From the NCBI GenBank assembly GCA_001771585.1, contig MEUE01000003.1:248001-312000 (forward strand): a stretch of DNA of 64,000 nucleotides. The letters run 5' to 3'. This stretch comes from a candidate division WOR-1 bacterium RIFOXYB2_FULL_46_45 (GTDB taxonomy: Bacteria > Margulisbacteria > WOR-1 > XYC2-FULL-46-14). This document shows, in pieces, positions 38,014 to 47,159 of this stretch. The position numbers and the translations under genes are program-made. How positions within the stretch are numbered: the first letter of the stretch is position 1; each line of letters starts with the position of its first letter. Under the pieces are notes generated by a model that saw nothing but the letters and a program-made list of their open reading frames with translations, was not told the DNA's origin and made no database searches.

Positions 38014-40470
38014 TTATGTCAAGCAGACAACTTTCTGCGATGTAATATCCGACAACAGGCGCAGCTCATCCTCGGCAAACTCACGAACCTTGAGTACCTT
38101 CCCCAAACTTGGCAGGGAAGAAAACCATTCTTTATTAAAAAAGACCTCCTTGCTGTTCATGAACAAGGCGGCGTAGAAGATGTTGCTCTCAACCAAATCC
38201 AAAAAGAAGTGCGAGCCGAAAGAGAGCTCGGGCATAAAGCCCCCGGCCGGATCGTCAATCTCAATCAGGGCGGAGATATTGTTTATCTCCGCGAAATTGA
38301 CCGGAACCCCAAGCGACGGATCGCGCGTTCCCCACCTCCCCGGACCGATCAGGATCGTTTTCTCTTTGGTCTGCCGGTTGATCCTCCCGATCTCCCGGGC
38401 CAGCTCGTATTTTTCGGTCATCAGCAGATTGCCGTAAAGTTCGGGATCGATATAAATCAGCTTTTTGATCCCCAAAGAAACGTTCCCCCCCATAAAATTC
38501 CCCTTGGAAGAAAAAATAATTTTTTCTTTTGGAATTTTCTGTACGGGCAGAACAATGTTCTGCCCTACAGTGCCCCCTCCTTTTGCCTGCAGAGGCCGGC
38601 ATTGGACAATATTGATATTTAATTTTTTATCGGAAGAAAAATTAGCGGTAAATTCGACGTCAACCGGATAATCGTAGGCCGCTTCAAGCGTTTTTAGCAT
38701 CCGCCCCATCCTTTTTGTAAAATCTTCCTCCGAAAGAAATTTTTCAAAAGTCAGGGCCCAGGATTCTTCGTCAACTCCGATCTGCCTGAGCTTTTCCTCC
38801 GCCTCCCGGTCCCTTTTTCCGATCATCGAAAGATCGATCCCTTTTTCTTCTTTTTTCAGCTGTTCCAAAGAAACGGTCTCAAGCGCATTCTTTTTGATGT
38901 TTAAGACATCAACATCGTGCTGTGAAAACCTTTTTATTTTTTCCATGTCGGCATAGGGGCGAAGCAAAGGATTGTCGAGCGCAATGATAGCCGGATAATC
39001 CCCCTCCACCCGATTGACCGCCCGGGTCCCCAGGCCAAAAACCAGCCTGACCATCCCCGCTTTGGGATCCATTTTTTCGTGCCAGACAAAAGTGTTGTAA
39101 GAAAAGGCCACGCCGGCAAGAAAAGGGAAAAAGTATTTTTTATGGTTTGATCCGGAAACCCTCTGCACCAGAAGAGCCATCTGCTCGTCAAGCGAATTCA
39201 ATCCCCTCTGCAGGCGGTAGCTCAACGCCTCATCCGACATGGTGGAGGCAAAAACCCGGCGGACCGTCTCCTCAAAATTTTTGTAGCGCTCCTCCGGGCT
39301 CCCCTGGCTGACATTGAAAAAACTTTCGTATTTTCCGGCAAAAGCGTTGCCGAAACTGTCTTCCAGCAGGCTGGATGAGCGGACAATAATGGGAGATTGG
39401 CCGAAATATTCGATCATCTGCTGGAACTGTTCCCTGATCTCATCCGGAAATTTTCCGGTCAATAGTTTTTCCCTAAGCTCGGGGGCCTTGGAAAAATAAC
39501 CTTTTTCGGTCTTCTGTTCCAGCCACAGCTCCCACCAGCCGTTTTCCACTATATAAGAATAAAAGACATCGGAACCGATATAAAAAGAATCGTGCGGCTC
39601 GAGCTCTTTTTCTTCTTTTAAAATTTTACGGGCCAAAAGCATCCCGACCGCTTTCCCGCCGATAAAGCCGGTCCCGATCATGCGCGCTTTTATTCCCAAA
39701 ATATCCTCAAGTGTCAGATATTTTTTAATCAGCGAGAGCATCCGCTCTTCCCTGCCGAGCATTAGGCGACAGAGGCGGTTAATCGAAAGGTCTTCTTCTT
39801 TTTTTACGGCGCGAGGGGAAACCTCCGCCAGGCGGGCGGCGTCAACGCTGTTGACGACCGGGATAAACTTTTCGCCGTCTTCAAGATGCGGAAGGAACAT
39901 GGTCGGCGAATAGCGGTTCCACACTTTGAGCGGATGGACGTAAAACCGCTGGTCAAAATTATAGATATCGAGCAGAAGCTGGGTCGTCTCCCTGATCCTG
40001 GCGATGGTCTTATAAGAATGGTTGTTGCGCAAAATCGCGAAATAGGCGATCGTGTCCAGTTTAAAAAGATAGGGACAGGTGACCATGAAAAAATTTCCGA
40101 TCATCATATCGGTGGCCCAGGCGGACAAGAGGTCGGAGAGGCAGTCAAAGACATAAAAGGCCTTCAAGCCCGCTTTGGTTATAATCTCATGGACTTGCTT
40201 GGTAAAAGTTTCAAAGCCGGAAGAAGCGTCCAGTTCGTAAACTTTTATGTTTTTGTCTTTGGCAAGCAGGGGCGGATGCTTGGCAAAGCGGATATAGACC
40301 AGGTTCCTTTTTTCTTCCAGCGCTTTTTTTACATATGGCCTGATAAAATGAAGATAGCTTTCGATATTATCGACTTGAAGGACGACATTGTCACCCAGTT
40401 TGAGATTTTGCAGGATCTCGTCTAATCCTTTTAATCCGGTGCTGGCGGTGTCTAAAGACGGCATTGTCAT
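38014..40470 (-). CDS. PEP synthase/PPDK ATP-grasp domain protein with RecA/KaiC-like N-terminus
   Basis: STGLKGLDEIL N-term; GTGFIGGKAVGMLLARKIL; IIVRSSSLLEDSFGNAFAGKYESFFN. Confidence 0.75.
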   Translation of the reverse strand: MTMPSLDTASTGLKGLDEILQNLKLGDNVVLQVDNIESYLHFIRPYVKKALEEKRNLVYIRFAKHPPLLAKDKNIKVYELDASSGFETFTKQVHEIITKAGLKAFYVFDCLSDLLSAWATDMMIGNFFMVTCPYLFKLDTIAYFAILRNNHSYKTIARIRETTQLLLDIYNFDQRFYVHPLKVWNRYSPTMFLPHLEDGEKFIPVVNSVDAARLAEVSPRAVKKEEDLSINRLCRLMLGREERMLSLIKKYLTLEDILGIKARMIGTGFIGGKAVGMLLARKILKEEKELEPHDSFYIGSDVFYSYIVENGWWELWLEQKTEKGYFSKAPELREKLLTGKFPDEIREQFQQMIEYFGQSPIIVRSSSLLEDSFGNAFAGKYESFFNVSQGSPEERYKNFEETVRRVFASTMSDEALSYRLQRGLNSLDEQMALLVQRVSGSNHKKYFFPFLAGVAFSYNTFVWHEKMDPKAGMVRLVFGLGTRAVNRVEGDYPAIIALDNPLLRPYADMEKIKRFSQHDVDVLNIKKNALETVSLEQLKKEEKGIDLSMIGKRDREAEEKLRQIGVDEESWALTFEKFLSEEDFTKRMGRMLKTLEAAYDYPVDVEFTANFSSDKKLNINIVQCRPLQAKGGGTVGQNIVLPVQKIPKEKIIFSSKGNFMGGNVSLGIKKLIYIDPELYGNLLMTEKYELAREIGRINRQTKEKTILIGPGRWGTRDPSLGVPVNFAEINNISALIEIDDPAGGFMPELSFGSHFFLDLVESNIFYAALFMNSKEVFFNKEWFSSLPSLGKVLKVREFAEDELRLLSDITSQKVVCLT

Positions 40471-40721
40471 CCTCTCCCGGCGTAAAAATATTTCATCGCA
40501 AAAAGGAGGAGAACGGTGGCACAGGTAAAGGCATTAGCTGCGATGACGATCCGGTCATTGATATAAAACCCGTAAATCGTCCAGCAGATTGTCCCGACAA
40601 TAATAATGAGGAGCATAACGGTTGAAACGTCATCAAGCTTTTTGGTCTTAAATCCCCGGATGATTTGGGGGATAAAGCCGGTGGAGGTCAAAAGCGCCGC
40701 GGCCAGACCGAAGAGTTTCAT
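40467..40721 (-). CDS. SemiSWEET/PQ-loop sugar transporter
   Basis: LLTSTGFIPQIIRGFKTKKLDDVS; three TM. Confidence 0.85.
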   Translation of the reverse strand: MKLFGLAAALLTSTGFIPQIIRGFKTKKLDDVSTVMLLIIIVGTICWTIYGFYINDRIVIAANAFTCATVLLLFAMKYFYAGRG

Positions 40722-40738
40722 GATCTTATTATACAATA

Positions 40739-40806
40739 ACTCACCCAAGTAATGTTACTGACCATTGCGGCCGCTCCGTCCCCTCTCTATTCTAGAGAGG
40801 GGAAGG
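40739..40806. repeat. hairpin repeat, left-end fragment
   Basis: ACTCACCCAAGTAATGTTACTGACC..GCGGCCGCTCCGTCCCCTCTCTATTCTAGAGAGGGG. Confidence 0.9.
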
Positions 40807-40810
40807 TGCC

Positions 40811-41173
40811 TTATTGTAAATAAGAAGATATTTTTGTGAGGACTTTTTTAAGGTTGGTTGTTATTTCTTTGTTTTTGAAGCGGATTATGGTAAATCCCAA
40901 GCTTTTTAAGACGTATTCTCTTGCTTCATCATAATCTTGTTGTTTCTCGTGAATCCCGCCATCAACCTCAATAACAAGTTGTGCTTCGCTGCAATAAAAG
41001 TCGGTAATAAAAAATCTTTTCTTATTATTCCATTTATATATTACCGGAAACTGGCGGAAAAACTTTTTTCCTAACAGCTTCCTATTGCGGAGCTCTTTCC
41101 ATAAAATCCATTCTGAATCGGTCGGGTTTTTACGAAGGTTTCTGGTTAAATATTTGATTAGATTGTAGTCCAT
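40811..41173 (-). CDS. DUF559 (Vsr-like) endonuclease domain protein
   Basis: NLRKNPTDSEWILWKELRNRKLLGKKFFRQFPV...FYCSEAQLVIEVDGGIHEKQQDYDEAREYVLKSLGFTIIRF. Confidence 0.93.
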   Translation of the reverse strand: MDYNLIKYLTRNLRKNPTDSEWILWKELRNRKLLGKKFFRQFPVIYKWNNKKRFFITDFYCSEAQLVIEVDGGIHEKQQDYDEAREYVLKSLGFTIIRFKNKEITTNLKKVLTKISSYLQ

Positions 41174-41179
41174 GCTATT

Positions 41180-41366
41180 ACTCACCCAAATAATGTTGCT
41201 GACCTTTGCGGCCGCTCCGTCCCCTCTCTATTCTAGAGAGGGGCAGAAAACAACTTATCCAATTGTAACATAAGAAAAGAATGGACCTCTCCCTCTCTAG
41301 GATAGAGAGGGAAAAAAGTAGAAACAAGGACTGAAGAGTTTCATGGGTGAGTTAGAACTTACTCAC
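41180..41366. mobile_element. MITE-like hairpin repeat, complete copy plus start of next unit
   Basis: TIR ACTCACCCAA...GGGTGAGT, two internal 9-bp hairpins. Confidence 0.8.
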
Positions 41367-41458
41367 TCCCCCCCCCTCTCCGGGATTGAGAAAATTTTGA
41401 AATTGTAAAAATTGTAAAATAACCTGAAATTTTATCCTAAAGGTCAAGATAAATAGTT

Positions 41459-41923
41459 ATGATTAACCCTTTAATCCGCGGCGCTGTGGATCTCTATCCC
41501 AAAAGAGCTATCATTTCTCATATGGCAACTCAGCTTCTTTTCTGTATTGCAACAGGAAGGTTCAATGGAACAGTAAGCGAACGTAGTGCTATATTTTTTG
41601 CCGTTCGTTTACAAGAAACACTACGTTTAGCAAGTAAAATAGATGATCCTCCCATCAGAAACAGTATCCCGCCCCATCTTTATTCCGTACTGGCATGCAC
41701 TGATCCAGAGCTATTATATCATTCACAATTACCATTGATAGCACACACGGCTTTCCTTGTTGATGACGATCCCCCTACTGTTGCAGAAGGAGGATCTCAT
41801 ATTGAAGAAGGGATTAGACTTCAATCCTATGAAAGGTTCGTTACTCATGAGCAAAAAATCGGCTACGACCTTCACTTATTCCCCCCTTCAGTATTAGCAA
41901 GAATAAATTTCCCCTCTCTATAA
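41459..41923 (+). CDS. hypothetical protein
   Basis: 154-aa ORF located inside the hairpin-repeat array; no recognised domain. Confidence 0.5.
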   Translation: MINPLIRGAVDLYPKRAIISHMATQLLFCIATGRFNGTVSERSAIFFAVRLQETLRLASKIDDPPIRNSIPPHLYSVLACTDPELLYHSQLPLIAHTAFLVDDDPPTVAEGGSHIEEGIRLQSYERFVTHEQKIGYDLHLFPPSVLARINFPSL

Positions 41924-41937
41924 ATAAACAACAAACA

Positions 41938-42190
41938 CATCTCTCCCTCTCTAGGATAGAGAGGGATAATGGCGGAGACAGGGGCTAAGAATTTTCATGG
42001 GTGAGTTAGAACTTACTCACCCAAGTAATGTTGCTGACCTTTGCGGCCGCTCCGTCCCCTCTCTATTCTAGAGAGGGGCAGAAAACAACTTATCCAATTA
42101 TAACACAAGAAAGAAACGCACCTCTCCCTCTCTAGGATAGAGAGGGAAAATAGCGGAGACGGGGACTGAAGCTTATCTTGGGTGAGTAGG
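41938..42190. mobile_element. MITE-like hairpin repeat: right-end fragment then complete copy, joined by GGGTGAGTTAGAACTTACTCACCC
   Basis: Same modules as 41180-41366. Confidence 0.8.
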
Positions 42191-42193
42191 AAC

Positions 42194-43177
42194 CTACCCC
42201 ACATCCCAAAAACTTTTAAGCAGCTTAAAATCAACCAGCGCGGTTAGTGCTTTGCTTTCGGTTTTGATGCCGACTTCTTCAACCGCCGCGATCGGATTAA
42301 GTCCGCCTAAGAAGACCAGCCCGACCCGCTCGGTTGCGACCGGAACCCCCAACAAGGGCTGTCCGGGCTTCCCAATAATCCAGGGTGAGGCCAAGCCGAC
42401 TTCGCGGGCTTTTTTTAAAATCTCTTCCGCTCTCTCTTTTGAAACCGCCGGAATCTCGCGAAAACCGGCCATCACCTTGCCGGAACCGGTGTTAATCACT
42501 CCGCGGATATCGGTCATCCGACTTTTTATAAATATTTCGAGAGGATCAAGCGTTGAGCCGGAATAACTGATCAGATCGGTAAACCGGAGCGGCTTATTAT
42601 CTTTGATCTCCAGTATCCCGCCGAATTTTGATTCGACCGGAATGGAATTTTTAAGGAGGATCCCGTTCAAATTGACCGCGCAGAGCGTCCCAAACCCGAT
42701 CTTCCCTCCCGGAACTTGAACCGAACCAATTGATTCCCCCTCTTGTGCCACCAAAACCATCTGCCCGGCGCTTAATTCGTTGTCAAAAACTTGCGCTAAT
42801 GTCTGCTTGGCCATTTGGAATTTGTCTTTTGGGATAAAAGAGACGTTTAAGATTACCTTCCCCTTCTTTTTATCCAGATCAAAGTCCATTTGATAGGCCA
42901 TGCTGTCCATTCGCGAAGAGACAAAACCGACTTTCTCGGAGACAAAAGAATTCCCCAGCTCCTCCACCCCTTTTTCGGTGATAATCCGCCCCTCTTTCCA
43001 CTTCCCCTCGGTCAATCCTTTTTCATCCAGCATCTGCATATGATAACGGACCGTCCGCTCTGACAAGTCGATTCCGAGCTCCTTCAATTTGTCCGAAATC
43101 TCCTTCGATCCGACCGGCTCTTTCGACTGCGAAATTATCTTTAAAATCGCGTTTATTTTGCGTTCTACCATACGCAT
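42194..43177 (-). CDS. NrpR-like transcriptional repressor (winged helix + DUF128-type domain)
   Basis: N-terminal wHTH KEISDKLKELGIDLSERTVRYHMQMLDEKGLTE; then VGFVSSRMDSMAYQMDFDL...GSVQVPGGKIGFGTLCAVNLNGILLKNSIPVESKFGGILEI. Confidence 0.8.
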   Translation of the reverse strand: MRMVERKINAILKIISQSKEPVGSKEISDKLKELGIDLSERTVRYHMQMLDEKGLTEGKWKEGRIITEKGVEELGNSFVSEKVGFVSSRMDSMAYQMDFDLDKKKGKVILNVSFIPKDKFQMAKQTLAQVFDNELSAGQMVLVAQEGESIGSVQVPGGKIGFGTLCAVNLNGILLKNSIPVESKFGGILEIKDNKPLRFTDLISYSGSTLDPLEIFIKSRMTDIRGVINTGSGKVMAGFREIPAVSKERAEEILKKAREVGLASPWIIGKPGQPLLGVPVATERVGLVFLGGLNPIAAVEEVGIKTESKALTALVDFKLLKSFWDVG

Positions 43178-43264
43178 ATTATTATAGCACCTTTGCCGAC
43201 AGCCCCTTAATTGCTTTTTTGCCGTAAAAACGCTAACATATTACAAAAATGGAGAAGAAAGAAC

Positions 43265-44134
43265 ATGGAAGAAAAGTCCTTGGCCGTTTTTGAAAACTTT
43301 AAAATTCGCCGGATTTGGAAAGAGAAAGAAGAAAAGTGGTATTTTTCAGTTATTGATACTATTGCGGCTCTTACAGAACAAACGGATTTCAAGAAAGCTC
43401 AAAGTTACTGGACAACCCTAAAAAATCGCTTAAAAAAGGAAGGGAACGAGTCTGTCACAAAATGTGACAAACTGAAAATGCAATCTGCCGACGGAAAATT
43501 TTACAAGACTGATGTGGCCAATGTGGAAACCATTCTTCGGCTCGTGCAATCGGTACCAAGCAAAAAAGCTGAACCGATCAAATTATGGCTTGCAAAAGTG
43601 GGTTACGAACGATTGCAGGACATGCGCGACCCTGTCCGTTCGCTCGATCGCGCCCGCGAATACTGGCAAAAGCACGGCAGAAGCGAAAAATGGATCCAGC
43701 AGCGGATGATGGGGCAGGAAATCAGAAACAAATTAACGGATTACTGGGAAAACAATGAAGTAAAAGAACAGGATGAATACGCGATTCTAACAAATATCAT
43801 CCATGAGGAGTGGAGTGATTTATCGGTTAGGGAACATAAAAACTTGAAAAATCTCAAGACACAAAATTTACGTGATCACATGTCGGATGCCGAATTGGTT
43901 TTTACTGCTTTGGCAGAGCTTTCCACCCGTCAAATCGCCGAAACAATGCAAACAAAGGGATTGGAAGAAAACAAAATTCCGGCCCAAAAAGGCGGCAAAA
44001 TCGCCAAGAATGCCCGGTTGGAACTAGAATCAAAAACCGGGAAAAAAGTCATAACAGCCGAAAACTATCTTCCGTCGGTGAAAGAACAAAGGCAGATAAA
44101 GCAAAAACCGGACAATAGCGGAAACAAGAGATGA
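43265..44134 (+). CDS. BRO-N domain protein (antirepressor-like)
   Basis: [48 protein letters not shown]...[35 protein letters not shown]. Confidence 0.85.
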   Translation: MEEKSLAVFENFKIRRIWKEKEEKWYFSVIDTIAALTEQTDFKKAQSYWTTLKNRLKKEGNESVTKCDKLKMQSADGKFYKTDVANVETILRLVQSVPSKKAEPIKLWLAKVGYERLQDMRDPVRSLDRAREYWQKHGRSEKWIQQRMMGQEIRNKLTDYWENNEVKEQDEYAILTNIIHEEWSDLSVREHKNLKNLKTQNLRDHMSDAELVFTALAELSTRQIAETMQTKGLEENKIPAQKGGKIAKNARLELESKTGKKVITAENYLPSVKEQRQIKQKPDNSGNKR

Positions 44135-44532
44135 TTAAGTATAAAACAACAAAAGATTTTACTGAAAAAGAACTAGAAACTTTATTTTTATCAGTTAAAT
44201 GGTCTTCGGGAAAATATCCTGACAAATTGAAAATTGCAATGAATAATTCTGACACCGTGATATCAGCATGGGATGGCGCCAAATTAATCGGACTCATAAA
44301 TGCTTTATCAGACAAAATTATGACTGTTTATTTCCATTACTTGTTAGTGATGCCGGAATATCATTCGCAAGGAATTGGAAAAACGCTGGTAAAGAAAATG
44401 CTGGAGGTTTATCAATCATATGCTAGAAAAGCAGTAATCGCATATAATACTGAAATCGAATTTTATAAAAAATGTGGTTTTACTCCGCATGATGATAAAA
44501 AACCTATGTTTATTACTTTTTTAACAACATGA
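44131..44532 (+). CDS. GNAT-family N-acetyltransferase
   Basis: [21 protein letters not shown]...EFYKKCGF. Confidence 0.9.
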   Translation: MIKYKTTKDFTEKELETLFLSVKWSSGKYPDKLKIAMNNSDTVISAWDGAKLIGLINALSDKIMTVYFHYLLVMPEYHSQGIGKTLVKKMLEVYQSYARKAVIAYNTEIEFYKKCGFTPHDDKKPMFITFLTT

Positions 44533-44606
44533 AAACGGCAGTCACATCGCACCATTAAGTGGCAATTTCATATTCTCCTCGATCATCACCAGAAGCGCAA
44601 CAATAA

Positions 44607-45100
44607 GGGACTGTCGCGAAATAAATAAAATCTGACCAAAGAAACTATAAGAAGCAGGGGGTTCCGCCCCTAGCTGGTTAAGCGACAGAAACTGGAAACA
44701 CTTACTCCTTTTACCCCGGTCCATTTTCTTTTTGGTTGCGCTCAAAAAGAAAATGGACGAAAAGAAAAAAGCGCTATCTCGCAAACAAACACCACCCCTC
44801 CAATCCCTTCCCCAAAAACCGCCCCTGCCAGCTCAGGAGGAACCTTCGCTATGCCCTTTGCCCATCCCTTGGTGTTTGCGGAGCTAATCTATTTCCCAAA
44901 ACATGATCGAAAAATATTCGGAAAATATAATGTACCGCGATTTCCATTTACCTTATTTAGATGGGCGGAGTGAGGCCATAGGCGATCCCGAGCGGAGTCG
45001 AGGGAGAGACTGGGGAGGGGCTGTACGGGTGAGGTTGGGCGGTGAATATTGGAAATCGCCGGGATTTTTTTCTTTACAGGATAGTTTAATTTGGAAATTC
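44607..45100. repeat. large structured dispersed repeat, copy 2
   Basis: See copy 1; same order of blocks and stems, variable interior. Confidence 0.9.
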
Positions 45101-45187
45101 TTTTAACTACTTCGGAAGTTTTATCTCCTCATGTGCTTTATGCAAATGATACCCACCTTTGAATGTGGGGGGAGTTGCAAGTTATCC

Positions 45188-45217
45188 TTGACTTACGGCA
45201 ATCGATTGCCGTATAAT
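45188..45217 (+). promoter_or_regulatory. gdhA promoter TTGACT-18-TATAAT with 20-bp perfect palindrome TACGGCAATCGATTGCCGTA (45194-45213)
   Basis: Direct sequence; palindrome fills the spacer and touches the -10. Confidence 0.8.
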
Positions 45218-45232
45218 AATTCTGTTTGGTTT

Positions 45233-46622
<1,390 letters not shown>

Positions 46623-46637
46623 TTTTTAGGCGGGTTA

Positions 46638-46661
46638 TTCCCCACATTTAAATGTGGGGAA
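46638..46661. repeat. perfect 24-bp palindrome TTCCCCACATTTAAATGTGGGGAA
   Basis: Just after gdhA; degenerate version CCCACCTTTGAATGTGGG upstream of gdhA (about 45152-45170). Confidence 0.85.
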
Positions 46662-46677
46662 TCTGCAGATACCCAAA

Positions 46678-46715
46678 AAAAAGCCCTCTAGCCAGAAATG
46701 ACTAGAGGGCTTTTT
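46678..46715. terminator. bidirectional intrinsic terminator between gdhA and LysM gene
   Basis: AAGCCCTCTAG-N10-CTAGAGGGCTT flanked by A- and T-runs. Confidence 0.9.
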
Positions 46716-46719
46716 GCTG

Positions 46720-47046
46720 TTATGATAGGTTATGAATAATTTCCATTAAGTTGCCTCTCAATTGGAATAGTAAATGACTAAGATAAGCTTCCTCACTAAC
46801 AGGCACTTTAAAAGACGCGCTACAGGGCTTAGTATCCCCTATTTTTAATTCTTGACCGGCTCGTAATTTTCTGGGATCTTTTATTCCATTGTCCGACATT
46901 AATTTTTTAACAGGAACTCCGAATTCTTTTGAAATTCCATAAAGAGTAGCCCCTCTCTTAACTCTAAGACCTACCTGCTCCCTACACTGATTTGTATTAG
47001 TAGTCCTAACCTCAAGACAAAAACCGCAACTCATTCCTTCTCCCAT
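46720..47046 (-). CDS. LysM-domain protein
   Basis: LRVKRGATLYGISKEFGVPVKKLMSDNGIKDPRKLRAGQELKI. Confidence 0.85.
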   Translation of the reverse strand: MGEGMSCGFCLEVRTTNTNQCREQVGLRVKRGATLYGISKEFGVPVKKLMSDNGIKDPRKLRAGQELKIGDTKPCSASFKVPVSEEAYLSHLLFQLRGNLMEIIHNLS

Positions 47047-47159
47047 TTTCTTTTACTCCTTTTTTGTTAGTACCGACGGGTCTTAAACTCGCCTCCTACT
47101 TAACCTATAAATATATCGTACCGTTTTGGCGGAAATTTCACGTTATTTTTTATTTCGAT

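Noticed and set aside
41180-42190. Integron attC-like cassette array
   Set aside because: Palindromic junctions exist, but the junction GTTAGAACTT does not fit GTTRRRY/RYYYAAC and no integrase is visible; kept only as a repeat/DUF559 array.
40741-42190. Prophage region (BRO-N, ORF6N, DUF559, GNAT nearby)
   Set aside because: No structural, packaging, integrase or lysis genes; these families are scattered singly among repeats.
44542-44606. Truncated minus-strand gene end ...LIVALLVMIEENMKLPLNGAM* next to repeat copy 2
   Set aside because: Could parallel the PII remnant at copy 1, but the family was not recognisable, so no gene remnant is claimed.
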